64,000 bases of DNA from DAIQRJ01 sp963708795 (GTDB lineage: Bacteria > Actinomycetota > Actinomycetes > Propionibacteriales > DAIQRJ01): contig CAVPUH010000001.1 of NCBI GenBank assembly GCA_963708795.1, positions 292,233-356,232 of the forward strand, given 5' to 3'. Within the stretch, counting starts at the first letter, position 1, and every line of letters starts with the position of its first letter. Both the position numbers and the translations under genes were made by a program. This document shows, piece by piece, positions 7,967-16,312 of the stretch. The notes beneath the pieces are model-generated. The model had not been told where the DNA came from and searched no databases. It worked only from the letters and a program-made list of their open reading frames with translations.

Positions 7967-9166
7967 TCACGGGCGCTCGTCCGTCCACCGCATGACCGCC
8001 TCGACCAGCCAACCGCCGGCGTGGGGACCCGCGGTCACCGTGCCGTGGTAGACGGCGGCACGCTCCTGCATCCCGAGAATGCCCTGACCCGCGCCGGTGA
8101 TGGCCCGCCGAGCGCTGTGCCGGTCGCCGCTGTCCTCGACCCGAACGACGATGGTGTCGCCCGTGTGCGCGATGGTCACATCGACCCGTGCCGCACCCGG
8201 GGCATACCGGAGGACGTTGGTGAGCGACTCCTGAACGATGCGGAAGACGGCCAGTTGCAGCCCTGCGTCGTCGGGCAGCGAGTCCCCGCTCGTCGTGACG
8301 TGGACGGGCAGGCCCGACCGCCGGAACGACTCCACGATCGAGGCGAGATCGGCCGTGCTCGGTTGCGGAGCGAGCGGAGCGACCGGATCACGCAGCAGGC
8401 CGAGGACGCGCCGCATGTCGGCCAGCGCCGAACGACCGGTGTCAGCGACCTGATCGAGCAGGTCGGCCGCGTGCGCCGGGTCGCGGCGCACGATCACGCC
8501 GGCACCGTCGGCGAGGGTGATCATCACCGACAGGCTGTGGGCGACGATGTCGTGCATCTCGCGAGCGATCCGGGTGCGTTCGGCGGCTGCGGCCAGTGCC
8601 TCCCGCTGTTCACGTTCACGCGCGAGTTGCTGAGCCCGTTCGAGCAGCGCGTCGACGTACCGGCGCCGCGACCCCACCGCCATCCCGATCGCGGTGACGG
8701 CGAGGGTGAACAGCAGGATGAAGGTGGTGGCGATCCAGGGTTGCGGTGTGTGCAGGAAGAGCGCGGTGCTCGGGATGGCCACCGCGATGGCGATCGCCAG
8801 CCCGATCCAGGCGGCGCGGGCCGATCGGTAGACGGCGAGCGCCCACAGGGCGAGGGGAACGGCGACCGGGTCGGGCGTCTGGGTCACCGGGAAGATCGCG
8901 GTGGACGCGCCGAGGATGATCGCGAACGCCAGGATCGGATGGTCGCGCCGGATGACGAGAGCAGCGGCGACGCCGACGACGAGCGCGGCCGACAGGACGC
9001 GCACCCAGACGGACGTGGCGTCGCTGATGCTGGAGATCACCCAGAGCAGAAGGTAGGCGACGCCGATCGGACACGTCGGCCATCCGGCGATGGCGGGCCA
9101 TGAATCGCCGTACCCGCCCCTGGCTGGGCAGGCGCGCATCGCCCGGCACCGATTGCACGGAGGCAA
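7967..9166 (-). CDS. Two-component sensor histidine kinase (HisKA_3 type)
   Basis: A membrane sensor kinase that would phosphorylate the regulator encoded next to it. The N-terminal third has several hydrophobic helices (YLLLWVISSI, LSAALVVGVAAALV, LAFAIILGASTAIFP, FILLFTLAVTAIGMAV). The dimerisation/phospho-acceptor block is REMHDIVAHSLSVMI, with His as acceptor. The HATPase part has VQESLTNVLRYAPGA and GAGQGILGMQERAA. The first about 35 residues in this frame are not protein-like. A better N-terminus (ATG 9101 or 9083, MARHRRMADVS) lies one frame away, so there is a frameshift near 9065. The gene immediately follows the ABC permease. Confidence 0.85.
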   Translation of the reverse strand: MPPCNRCRAMRACPARGGYGDSWPAIAGWPTCPIGVAYLLLWVISSISDATSVWVRVLSAALVVGVAAALVIRRDHPILAFAIILGASTAIFPVTQTPDPVAVPLALWALAVYRSARAAWIGLAIAIAVAIPSTALFLHTPQPWIATTFILLFTLAVTAIGMAVGSRRRYVDALLERAQQLAREREQREALAAAAERTRIAREMHDIVAHSLSVMITLADGAGVIVRRDPAHAADLLDQVADTGRSALADMRRVLGLLRDPVAPLAPQPSTADLASIVESFRRSGLPVHVTTSGDSLPDDAGLQLAVFRIVQESLTNVLRYAPGAARVDVTIAHTGDTIVVRVEDSGDRHSARRAITGAGQGILGMQERAAVYHGTVTAGPHAGGWLVEAVMRWTDERP

Positions 9167-9202
9167 CGGTGCCGGGCGATGCGAGCGGCGAGGTCGTGAC
9201 GG

Positions 9203-10046
9203 TCAGACATCCCTCCGACGCAGGAGCACGGCGGCGGCCACGGCGATGACCGCGACGTAGAGCACGAGCATCCCGAAGCCCTGCCACGGCGCCAGCGCCG
9301 GCCGGGGATCGTCTGGTGACCATCATCCGCTCACCGACGCTCGTCGGCAGCCACTTGGTGATGTCGTTGGCCCAGGACACGAAATGCTGAGGATGCCGAG
9401 GATGATCGGCACGAGCAGCAGGACGCCGAGCACGGTCGAGATGGCCCCGGCCGAGTGCCGCATCAGGGCGCCGACGGCGAGCGCGAACATCGCGATCGGG
9501 CCAGATAGAGCGCCGCAGCCGAGGAAGACCCGGACGATCTCACCGTTGAGGCCGGCGTCGAGGTCGTCGCGCGCCAGGATCGGCTTCGTCACCGCGAACG
9601 AGATGAAGATCGTGACCGATCGCCACGACGAAGGTCGTGACCCCGACCACGAGGTACTTGGCCGCGAGGGCCGGCAGTCGCTTCGGTACCGCGGTCATCG
9701 TCGAGCGGATCATGCCGGTCGCCGTACTCGCCGCGTGATGAGCAGGACGCCGAGCACCGCGACGACGAGTTGGGCGAACAGGTAGCCGAACGTGTCTGAC
9801 GGCAGGCGACCAGGGTCGTCGTCGACCGGCGGTGGATCGTGGCCCCGGCCGACGAAGTTGTGGGCGACCAGCCGATGCAGCACGCTGAACCCGATCATCA
9901 CGACGAGCGTGATGCCGAGGTCCAATCGTCGAGCGGAGTGACCGGAACTTGATCCACTCGGACTTGACGATGCGCGGGAACGTGAGGTGGGCATCCTCGG
10001 GGACGGTCGGCGACACCGGCCGGCTGGCTTCGAGAGTGGCGGTCAT
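9203..10046 (-). pseudogene. ABC-2 type transporter permease, broken by several frameshifts
   Basis: The membrane component of an ABC exporter. ATG 10046 overlaps the stop of the ATPase gene (ATGA). The joined reading is MTATLEASRPVSPTVPED, FPRIVKSEWIKFRSLRST, TLVVMIGFSVLHRLV, GYLFAQLVVAVLGVLLIT, ATGMIRSTMTAVPKR, YLVVGVTTFVVA, RVFLGCGALSGPIAMFALA, VLGVLLLVPIILGIL and a last helix ending VAAAVLLRRRDV at 9203. SEWIKFRSLRST and ATGMIRSTMTAVPKR are typical of actinobacterial ABC-2 permeases. Frame changes fall near 9300, 9390-9500, 9605, 9720 and 9925. Every helix is still recognisable, which points to sequence error. Confidence 0.7.
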
Positions 10047-11024
10047 CGCTGTGCTCCTTCGAGCGGGGCAGGTGCGGGGGTGGGGGCGCCGGGTGCCGTG
10101 TGCTCGGGCACCTGGTGGCCGGCGTCGGTGTGGTACTCGACGGAGTCGGCGGTGAGTTCCATGTACGCCTCCTCCAGGGTCGACTGGATCGGGGTGAGTT
10201 CGTGCAGGACGACGCGTTCGGCGGCGGCGAGTTCGCCGATCCGCGCGGCGTCGACGCCGCTGACGGTCAGCAGTCCGGGCTCGTTCGTCGAGACGGTGAC
10301 GTTCGGTGCGCTGAGCACCGCGACGAGACGGTCGGGGTCGGGGGTGCGGACGCGGACCGACCGCTGAGACCCGGCCGCGATGATCTCCTTGACCGGCGCG
10401 TCGGCGATGACCTTCCCGCGTCCGACCACGATCAGGTGATCGGCCGTGAGGGCCATCTCGCTCATGAGATGCGAGGACAGGAAGACCGTGCGTCCCTGCC
10501 CGGCGATGTAACGGACGAGCTCGCGCACCCAGAGGACGCCCTCGGGGTCGAGACCGTTGACCGGCTCGTCGAGGATCAGCGTCTTGCGGATCTCCCAGGA
10601 GCGCGACGGCGATGCCGAGCCGCTGTCCCATGCCGAGGGAGAAGCCGCCGACCCGCTTCTTCGCCACGGACTGCAGGCCGGTCATCTCGATGACCTCGTG
10701 CACGCGTGCGGTCGGGATGCCGTGGGTGGCCGCCATCGCGCTCAGGTGGTTGAACGCGCTCCGGCCGGTGTGCACGGCCTTCGCGTCGAGCAGAGCCCCG
10801 ACCTCACGCAACGGCGCGCGGTGCTGTGCGTAGGGCTTGCCGTTCACCGTGACGCTTCCGGCGGTGGGCCGGTCGAGACCGACGACCATCCGCATCGTCG
10901 TGGACTTGCCCGCGCCGTTCGGTCCGAGGAACCCGGTCACCTTGCCCGTGTCCACGGTGAACGTGACGTCGTCCACTGCTGTCTTGGGCCCGTACCGCTT
11001 GGTCAGGCCGATCGCTTCGATCAC
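10043..11024 (-). CDS. ABC transporter ATP-binding protein, one frameshift
   Basis: The ATPase of the exporter whose permease follows with a 4-base overlap. GTG 11024 is preceded by GGAGGGG. Walker A is GPNGAGKSTTMRM, the signature is GFSLGMGQRLGIAVALLG, and the switch is VFLSSHLMSEMA. The Walker B aspartates lie at the single break near 10597, where removing one base from GATCCGCAAGACG restores LGDPKTLILDEP. A roughly 100-residue C-terminal extension ends in a Pro/Ala-rich tail. The order ATPase, permease, kinase, regulator fits a self-contained antibiotic- or stress-responsive export module. Confidence 0.85.
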
Positions 11025-11261
11025 TGTGGTGCCGTCCCCTCCATCGATCACATGCGTTCTCCGGTGGACCGCATCGGCCCACGCATACAACGTAGGAACA
11101 ACGGGCACCGTGCCGAAACCGGCGAAAGGATGATCTTCCCCTGATGTGCACGTCATCCGAACGGATGATTTCCTCGGGGTCGGTCCGGATCAGGGTCCGC
11201 CCGATCCCCCGCGGCCCGTCGTCAGCTTCCTGAGATCGCCGCGGTGCGGTAGACCAACGTC

Positions 11262-11816
11262 ATGCGACCAGGTCCCGGCGAGGTCCTGCACTTCTCCGAG
11301 GACCCGCTCATCACCCGTTTCGTTCCCCACGTCGCGGCGACCGCCGCGGCGGGGGAAGCGCTCGTCTGGGCGGTCGACGCCGCACGAGCCCCGGACTACT
11401 GGTTTCCGCGTCAGTGTCCGCGTGCGATGGCCTGGGTGACACCGGCCACGACCGACGACGACCGGAGTCGGCTCCTCAGCCCGGGGCACGAACGCGTTCA
11501 CGCCGTGGAGTACGGGTGGCTGGACGCGATCCGGACGGTCGAGCTCTACGCGTACCGCCTGCCCGCCGAGGGTTTCCGCCCGATCGGCGAGTCCGACGCG
11601 CATGCGTACGTGACGAACCGCCCGGTCGTCCCGCTCGGGCCGGCCATCAGGGTCGGAGACCTGTTCGCCCTGCACGACGCAGCCGGCATCGAACTGCGGG
11701 TGCTCGACGAGCTGTGGCCGTTCTGGGATGCGGTCGTGGCGTCCAGCCTCGGCTTCAGCGGCATCCGGCTCAGGAATGCCCGGCCCCGGCGGCAGCGACC
11801 GGCGCCCGAGCGGTGA
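11262..11816 (+). CDS. DUF6886-like protein
   Basis: A 184-residue soluble protein. The pattern HFSEDPLITRFVPHV, LVWAVDAARAPDYWFPR and CPRAMAW matches what I recall of the DUF6886 group, which has no known function. No signal peptide, membrane segment or catalytic motif stands out. Aromatic and acidic residues are well spread, and codon use is like the neighbours. ATG 11262 is the first start in frame. It ends 11 bases before the sugar isomerase/epimerase gene on the same strand, so the two are probably co-transcribed. Confidence 0.6.
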   Translation: MRPGPGEVLHFSEDPLITRFVPHVAATAAAGEALVWAVDAARAPDYWFPRQCPRAMAWVTPATTDDDRSRLLSPGHERVHAVEYGWLDAIRTVELYAYRLPAEGFRPIGESDAHAYVTNRPVVPLGPAIRVGDLFALHDAAGIELRVLDELWPFWDAVVASSLGFSGIRLRNARPRRQRPAPER

Positions 11817-11827
11817 CAATGGAGGCC

Positions 11828-12688
11828 ATGGGTATCAAGATCGCCATCTCCTCCTACTCGTTCCACCGCTTCGGTGGCGGCCCCGAAGGCAAGGACGCCC
11901 CCACCGTCGAGTCGATGATCGACAGGTGCGCCGCCCTCGGCGTCTCCGGTATCGAGATCCTGTGGGAGCACCTGGTGCTCAACGGCCAGGACGACGTCAC
12001 GTCCGCCCATCAGCTGCATCAGTACGCGGCCCTGCGGGGCATCACACCCGTCACGCTCGCCGCGTCGCACAACCCGGTCCAGACGACGGCCGAGGGGCGC
12101 GCGGTCGAACTCGCGAAGCTCCTGCGCACGATCGAGGTCGCGGCAGCACTCGGCACCCCGTTCGTCCGTGCCCACGGCGGCCGCTGGCACACCTTGTCGA
12201 GCTTCCACGAGATGTGGGACAACCTCGGCGAGGAGCCGCCGGCCGACGGCTACACGATCGACGAGGGGTACGAGTGGGCCATCGCAGCGCTCACCGAGGC
12301 CACCGCGTACGCCGCCGAGCGCGGCGTGACCCTCGGGCTGGAGAACCACTGGGGTCTGACCGGCACGGCGAAGGGCTGCCAGCGCATCCACGATGCGATC
12401 GACTCGCCCTGGTTCCGCTACATCCTCGACATCGGCAACTACTTCCAGCACCCGGATCCCTACGCGGAGATGGCGCAGGCGCTCACCGATCTGGCGGTCA
12501 TCCACGGGAAGTTCTATCTCGGTGGCGGGATCATCGTGGAGCCCGAGATCGACTACGACCGCGTCGCGACGATGCTCGCGGGCATCGGCTACACCGGCTT
12601 CATCTCGCTGGAGTTCGAGGGCAAGGCACACCCCGATCAGGGCGTGCCGGACGCGATCGCCACCGTCCGCGCGGCTTTCGGGGTCTGA
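11828..12688 (+). CDS. Sugar phosphate isomerase/epimerase family protein
   Basis: A 286-residue TIM-barrel protein of the xylose-isomerase-like/AP-endonuclease-2 superfamily. It begins MGIKIAISSYSFHRF and shows the conserved metal-site pattern: Glu in GIEILWEHL, His in RAHGGRWH, Glu in GLENHWGLTG, Asp in LDIGNYFQHPDPY, His in IHGKFYLG and Glu in FISLEFEGK. These ligate a divalent metal in isomerases and epimerases acting on keto-sugars or inositols. A start at ATG 11819 (nine bases earlier) is equally possible. The substrate is unknown. It follows the DUF6886-like gene closely. Confidence 0.82.
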   Translation: MGIKIAISSYSFHRFGGGPEGKDAPTVESMIDRCAALGVSGIEILWEHLVLNGQDDVTSAHQLHQYAALRGITPVTLAASHNPVQTTAEGRAVELAKLLRTIEVAAALGTPFVRAHGGRWHTLSSFHEMWDNLGEEPPADGYTIDEGYEWAIAALTEATAYAAERGVTLGLENHWGLTGTAKGCQRIHDAIDSPWFRYILDIGNYFQHPDPYAEMAQALTDLAVIHGKFYLGGGIIVEPEIDYDRVATMLAGIGYTGFISLEFEGKAHPDQGVPDAIATVRAAFGV

Positions 12689-12701
12689 GCCCGGCCTCTC
12701 G

Positions 12702-12944
12702 CTAGCCGGCGTAGACGCCCACGGCGATCTGGACGCCCGGAATCGACACCGTCCTGCCGTTCACCGTCGGTGCGACACCGATACGGACCAGGCCGACCTT
12801 CTGATGCGCTGGGGTGAAGACACCGGGGCTGAGGTCGTCGTCGCAGGAGACGTCGAACGACGTCTCGTCATCCTCGGAGAAGGAGAGCGGTGAGGTGGAC
12901 GGCACGACCGACGGCGAAGTCACGGTCGTCCCCCTCGTACTCAC
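12702..12944 (-). CDS. Small hypothetical protein (80 residues)
   Basis: From a GTG start at 12944 this frame gives an acidic 80-residue protein. It has a Ser/Thr-rich first third, an acidic stretch (SEDDETSFDVSCDDD) and a hydrophobic, beta-like end (VGLVRIGVAPTVNG, VSIPGVQIAVGVYAG). The end looks like real protein rather than a shadow, and no gene is predicted opposite it. I recognise no family. It converges on the sugar epimerase gene, and its stop is 13 bases beyond that gene. The start is uncertain because the frame stays open further upstream. Confidence 0.4.
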   Translation of the reverse strand: MSTRGTTVTSPSVVPSTSPLSFSEDDETSFDVSCDDDLSPGVFTPAHQKVGLVRIGVAPTVNGRTVSIPGVQIAVGVYAG

Positions 12945-13032
12945 GTTGGACCTCGTCGGTCCGCAGGTGCGTTCACACCCAGCAGACCACCTGGGCGGCC
13001 CGAATGGTTGCCTCCCGGGGCAGGATGACCCC

Positions 13033-13302
13033 ATGACTGATGACGCGACCAGCCTCTCGTCCGGCGACCGCACGGTGCTCGACCACATCGACGAGCTCGT
13101 GGCCGAGGAGAAGGCCCTTCGTGCCGCGCACGCGGGCCAGCGCCTCGGCGACACCGACCGCGCGCGACTGGCGCACCTCGAGGTCCAGCTCGACCAGGCG
13201 TGGGACCTGCTGCGTCAGCGTCGTGCCCGTGAGGAGCAGCACGAGTCGTTGGCGGACGTCACCGAACGCCCGGAGGGCGAGGTCGAGGGCTACCTCCAGT
13301 AG
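13033..13302 (+). CDS. DUF2630 family protein
   Basis: An 89-residue, highly charged helical protein. The pattern DRTVLDHIDELVAEEKALR, followed by RLAHLEVQLDQAWDLLRQR and a Glu-rich tail ending VEGYLQ, is the DUF2630 family. It is common in actinobacteria and has no known function. It is predicted to be a small coiled coil. ATG 13033 is the first start. Four bases separate it from the ArfB-like gene, suggesting one transcript. Confidence 0.8.
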   Translation: MTDDATSLSSGDRTVLDHIDELVAEEKALRAAHAGQRLGDTDRARLAHLEVQLDQAWDLLRQRRAREEQHESLADVTERPEGEVEGYLQ

Positions 13303-13306
13303 CGGA

Positions 13307-13750
13307 GTGAGCGTGCCTCGCGTGCCTGCCGAACCCGAGGGGATCCACGCCGGGCCTCTCGTGGTTCCCGAGGCCGAACTCGGCTGGCGGTTCTCCCGTT
13401 CATCGGGCCCGGGCGGTCAAGGCGTGAACACCACCGACTCGCGAGTCGAGCTCGTGTGGGATCTGGCCGGGTCGCCGTCGGTGCCCGAGCCGGCCCGCGC
13501 CCGGGCACTGACCAAGCTGGCCGGCCGGCTGATCGACGGGCGCATCGTCATCACCGCATCGGAGTTCCGATCGCAACTGCGCAACCGCGCGGCCGCCCGG
13601 GCCCGACTCGCCGCCTTGCTGGCGGACGCGATCCAGCCGCCGCGACACCGTCGTCACACCCGTCCGACGAAGGCGTCGGTGACACGGCGGGTCGAGGCGA
13701 AGAAGCGAGCGAGCCACACGAAGCAGCTCCGGCGCCGCCCCGACCTCTGA
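13307..13750 (+). CDS. arfB: ArfB-like peptidyl-tRNA hydrolase (alternative ribosome rescue)
   Basis: A 147-residue class-I release-factor-like protein. The catalytic GGQ lies in SSGPGGQGVNTTDSRVELVW, which hydrolyses peptidyl-tRNA in the ribosomal P site. The C-terminal tail is strongly basic (RHRRHTRPTKASVTRR, KKRASHTKQLRRRPDL), as in ArfB/YaeJ, whose tail enters the empty mRNA channel of stalled ribosomes. No codon-recognition domain is present, as expected. GTG 13307 is the start, closely behind DUF2630. The gene converges on the DNA polymerase gene with a 4-base gap. Confidence 0.85.
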   Translation: MSVPRVPAEPEGIHAGPLVVPEAELGWRFSRSSGPGGQGVNTTDSRVELVWDLAGSPSVPEPARARALTKLAGRLIDGRIVITASEFRSQLRNRAAARARLAALLADAIQPPRHRRHTRPTKASVTRRVEAKKRASHTKQLRRRPDL

Positions 13751-13754
13751 GCCG

Positions 13755-15501
13755 TCAGTGGGCATCGGCCCAGCTCTTGCCGACCCCGACCTCGGCCACG
13801 AACCGCACCGCGCTTCCGGCGGCCCACCACCGGGCGGTCGAAGCGAGGCCGTCCCGCACGAGTGCGACCGCCTCGTCGGTCAGGTCCTCCGGTACGTGCA
13901 CGAGCAGTTCGTCGTGCAGGCACAGCACGATCTCGCCGCGCAACGCCGCCAGCCCGTCCCGGACCGTGCCTGCCCAGGCCTTGAAGATCTCCGCTGCGGC
14001 GCCTTGCACGACGGCGTTTCGCGCATAGCGCCCGTGCGCGGCGATGGCCGAACGGTCGTCCGGCTCGGTCGAGCCGGCGGCCGGGTGCATGAGTCGCAAC
14101 AACCGGCCGCCGTAGGTGCGCAGATCCTCGCCGCGGACCCCGGCCTGCTCGGCGCGGCGTAGATACGCCATCGCCTGCGGATAGGTCCGATCCATGTCCT
14201 TGAGCGCCGCGCCGGCCGCGCCTGACGTCTGCCCGTACATGGCCGCGAGCACCGCGACCTTGGCGGTCGGCCGGTCACACCCCAACTGGGCTGCGACGGG
14301 GGCGTACATGTCCGCGTCGCGAGCTGCTTCGGTCAGTCCCTGATCGCCGGACACGACTGCGAGCACGCGAGGCTCGATCTGGCCGAGGTCGGCCCGGATC
14401 AGCACATGGCCGGCGGTCGCCCGCACGACGGGACGGAACGCTGCGGGCAGGTTGTGCAGCCCGGCCTGGGCCGTCATCCGTCCCGCGGCTGCGTCGGCCG
14501 GACTCCAGACCCCGCGCAACCGACCATCCGGTCCGACCTGCCGGTCGAGCCAGTTCCAGCCGTACGTGGTGGCCACCCGTTCGGCCTTCCGCCAGGCGAG
14601 AAGCGCCGCTACCGAGTCGAGTGTCGACTCGTGCGGTTCGAGTCGCCACGATCTCGTGTCGGGCAAGTCGAGCCCCACCCGCGCCAGCAGGCTCTTTCAC
14701 CTGCGCCGGGCTCCGCAGGTCGACCGCCGGGCCCGGGAATCTCTTGAGCACCTCCTGGTCGCGTCCGACCCGGATCGCCGTCTCCTCGGCTGCGGTGTTC
14801 GGTCGGGGCCCGATCGTCGCCACGAGCAGGTCGGCGGCGGCGGCGGTGTCGATGGGCAGGCCGTGGTGCTCGAGTTCGACCGCGAGGAGTGCCGCGGCAG
14901 ACTCCGACCGGGCCGTCAGCACCGCGAGTGGTGTCGGGCCAGGCCGCTGCCTCGGGTCCGGGATCGCCCTCAGCAGTTCCTCCTGCCGGGCCTGGACGCC
15001 GACGATCAGGCGTGCCCAGGCCCGGGCGTTCTCGCCGGTGGCCGCCCACCCACCGGTGAGCCAGTGCTGGTCGAGCTGACCGTCCGCACGCAGGGGACCT
15101 CCGTCGCCCGAGCCGTCGTCGAGGTCGAACAGGTCCACCGACGGTCGGACCGGCTCCGGCTCGGGTAGTCCGCGGGCAGCGGCCCACACCGCTGCGGGGT
15201 CGTCCCGTCGGAGCCCGCCGAGCAGCCGCGCGACCGCACCGAGATCCCAGCACGTTCGGAGCTCGGCACCGGCCGCGATCAACGGCGCCGCGGTCTCCCG
15301 GGCCGACCACCAGGTCCAGCGCGGATCGACGGGCGCGAGCGCCCGAATGACGGCCGCCGCGTCGACGGTCGGCAGCCACTCGTCGCCACCGTTCCAGGCC
15401 AACGCCACGCCGTCCTCGGCCACCACCAGCGCCACCGAGGCTCCGGGCGGCAGCCGGGTGACGGCGACGTCTCGCCCCACTTCGGTGAACGGCACGACCA
15501 C
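13755..15501 (-). CDS. DNA polymerase I-like protein (bifunctional exonuclease/polymerase type), one frameshift
   Basis: A family-A DNA polymerase of about 581 residues. It lacks the 5'-nuclease domain and has a degenerate 3'-5' exonuclease-like N-terminal part. This is the accessory type common in actinobacteria beside the main PolA. Polymerase motif A is DLGQIEPRVLAV, motif B is TAKVAVLAAMYGQTSG, and motif C is CLHDELLVHVPED, whose HDE carries the catalytic Asp. AAGRMTAQAGLHNLP is the thumb/template block. There is one break near 14693: an extra A in CAGGTGAAAGAG; removing it joins LRSPAQVK to SLLARVGLDLPD. The role is probably repair synthesis. Confidence 0.85.
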
Positions 15502-15608
15502 CGGTCCTCTCGTCCGTGCGACGGAGGTCCATCATCGCCTGCCGAACCGACGGTCCGTCCCTGGACTGCGAGGATCGGGAATCCTTCGGCCCGGGTCGAT
15601 CCAAAGGC

Positions 15609-16123
15609 TCAGGGACGCGACGGGTAGATGCCTTCGAGCGCGATGCACCAGTTGGTCACGAGGTAGGGCTGCAGGTTGGCGTGCCCCTGAGCTGCTGCCG
15701 GTCGAACCCGTCATGGTGGCGCTCATCGTCAGGTCGGCGGTGGTGCCGTAGGACGATCCGGCCGCGGTGAACGCCGGCACGGCGCCGGCCGGGCTCTTCG
15801 CCGTGGCACTCGACGCGGCCGACACCGCGTGGTTGTGGGCCGGCATCTCGGTCACGGTCAGCGTCACCGTCTCGGTGCCACCTGCTTCGCCCTGGACACG
15901 ATTGGACAGTCCCGGGCCTTGACCTGGGCCGATCGGCGTGCGGCCACGGAGATCCGGCAGCGCGAAGGTGCTGATGCCGTCGCCACCGTATTGAGTCCCC
16001 AACAGCGAGAAGAGTGCAGTGTTCGACGAGATGGGCAGCATCTGACCTTGACACAGCGCCCAGGAACTGGGCGCGAAGCTGAAGGCGAAATTGCGGATCT
16101 CACCGAGGAACGGTTCGAGTCAT
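15609..16123 (-). CDS. Phage tail-collar domain protein, two probable frameshifts
   Basis: A protein of about 170 residues of the tail-collar (microcystin-dependent MdpB-like) family. Reconstructed, it begins near ATG 16123 and reads EPFLGEIRNFAFSFAPSSW, ALCQGQMLPISSNTALFSL, TQYGGDGISTFALPDLRGR, MPAHNHAVSAAS and finally NLQPYLVTNWCIALEGIYP. These are the classic conserved blocks of the collar domain. Breaks are needed just after the ATG and near 15690, where an extra G in a G run shifts SSG-HANLQPY. Such genes occur in prophages and in phage-tail-like particles, but no other tail genes are nearby. The role is unknown. Confidence 0.75.
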
Positions 16124-16312
16124 GCGGGCACTCCTGGGGTTGGGATGAATCGGGTCGACGCGTGGAAAAGAGGTCGTACTGGGATTTCTCCGGCTTCAGC
16201 ATCTGTTCAGCCGACCAGAACCTGCCATAGTCTGCCGTCACGGTGACGGGTCCGCCAGCCCCTCTTTTGCCAGCTGTCCGGGCGCAGGATTTCAACGAGG
16301 GACGAGCGTGCG

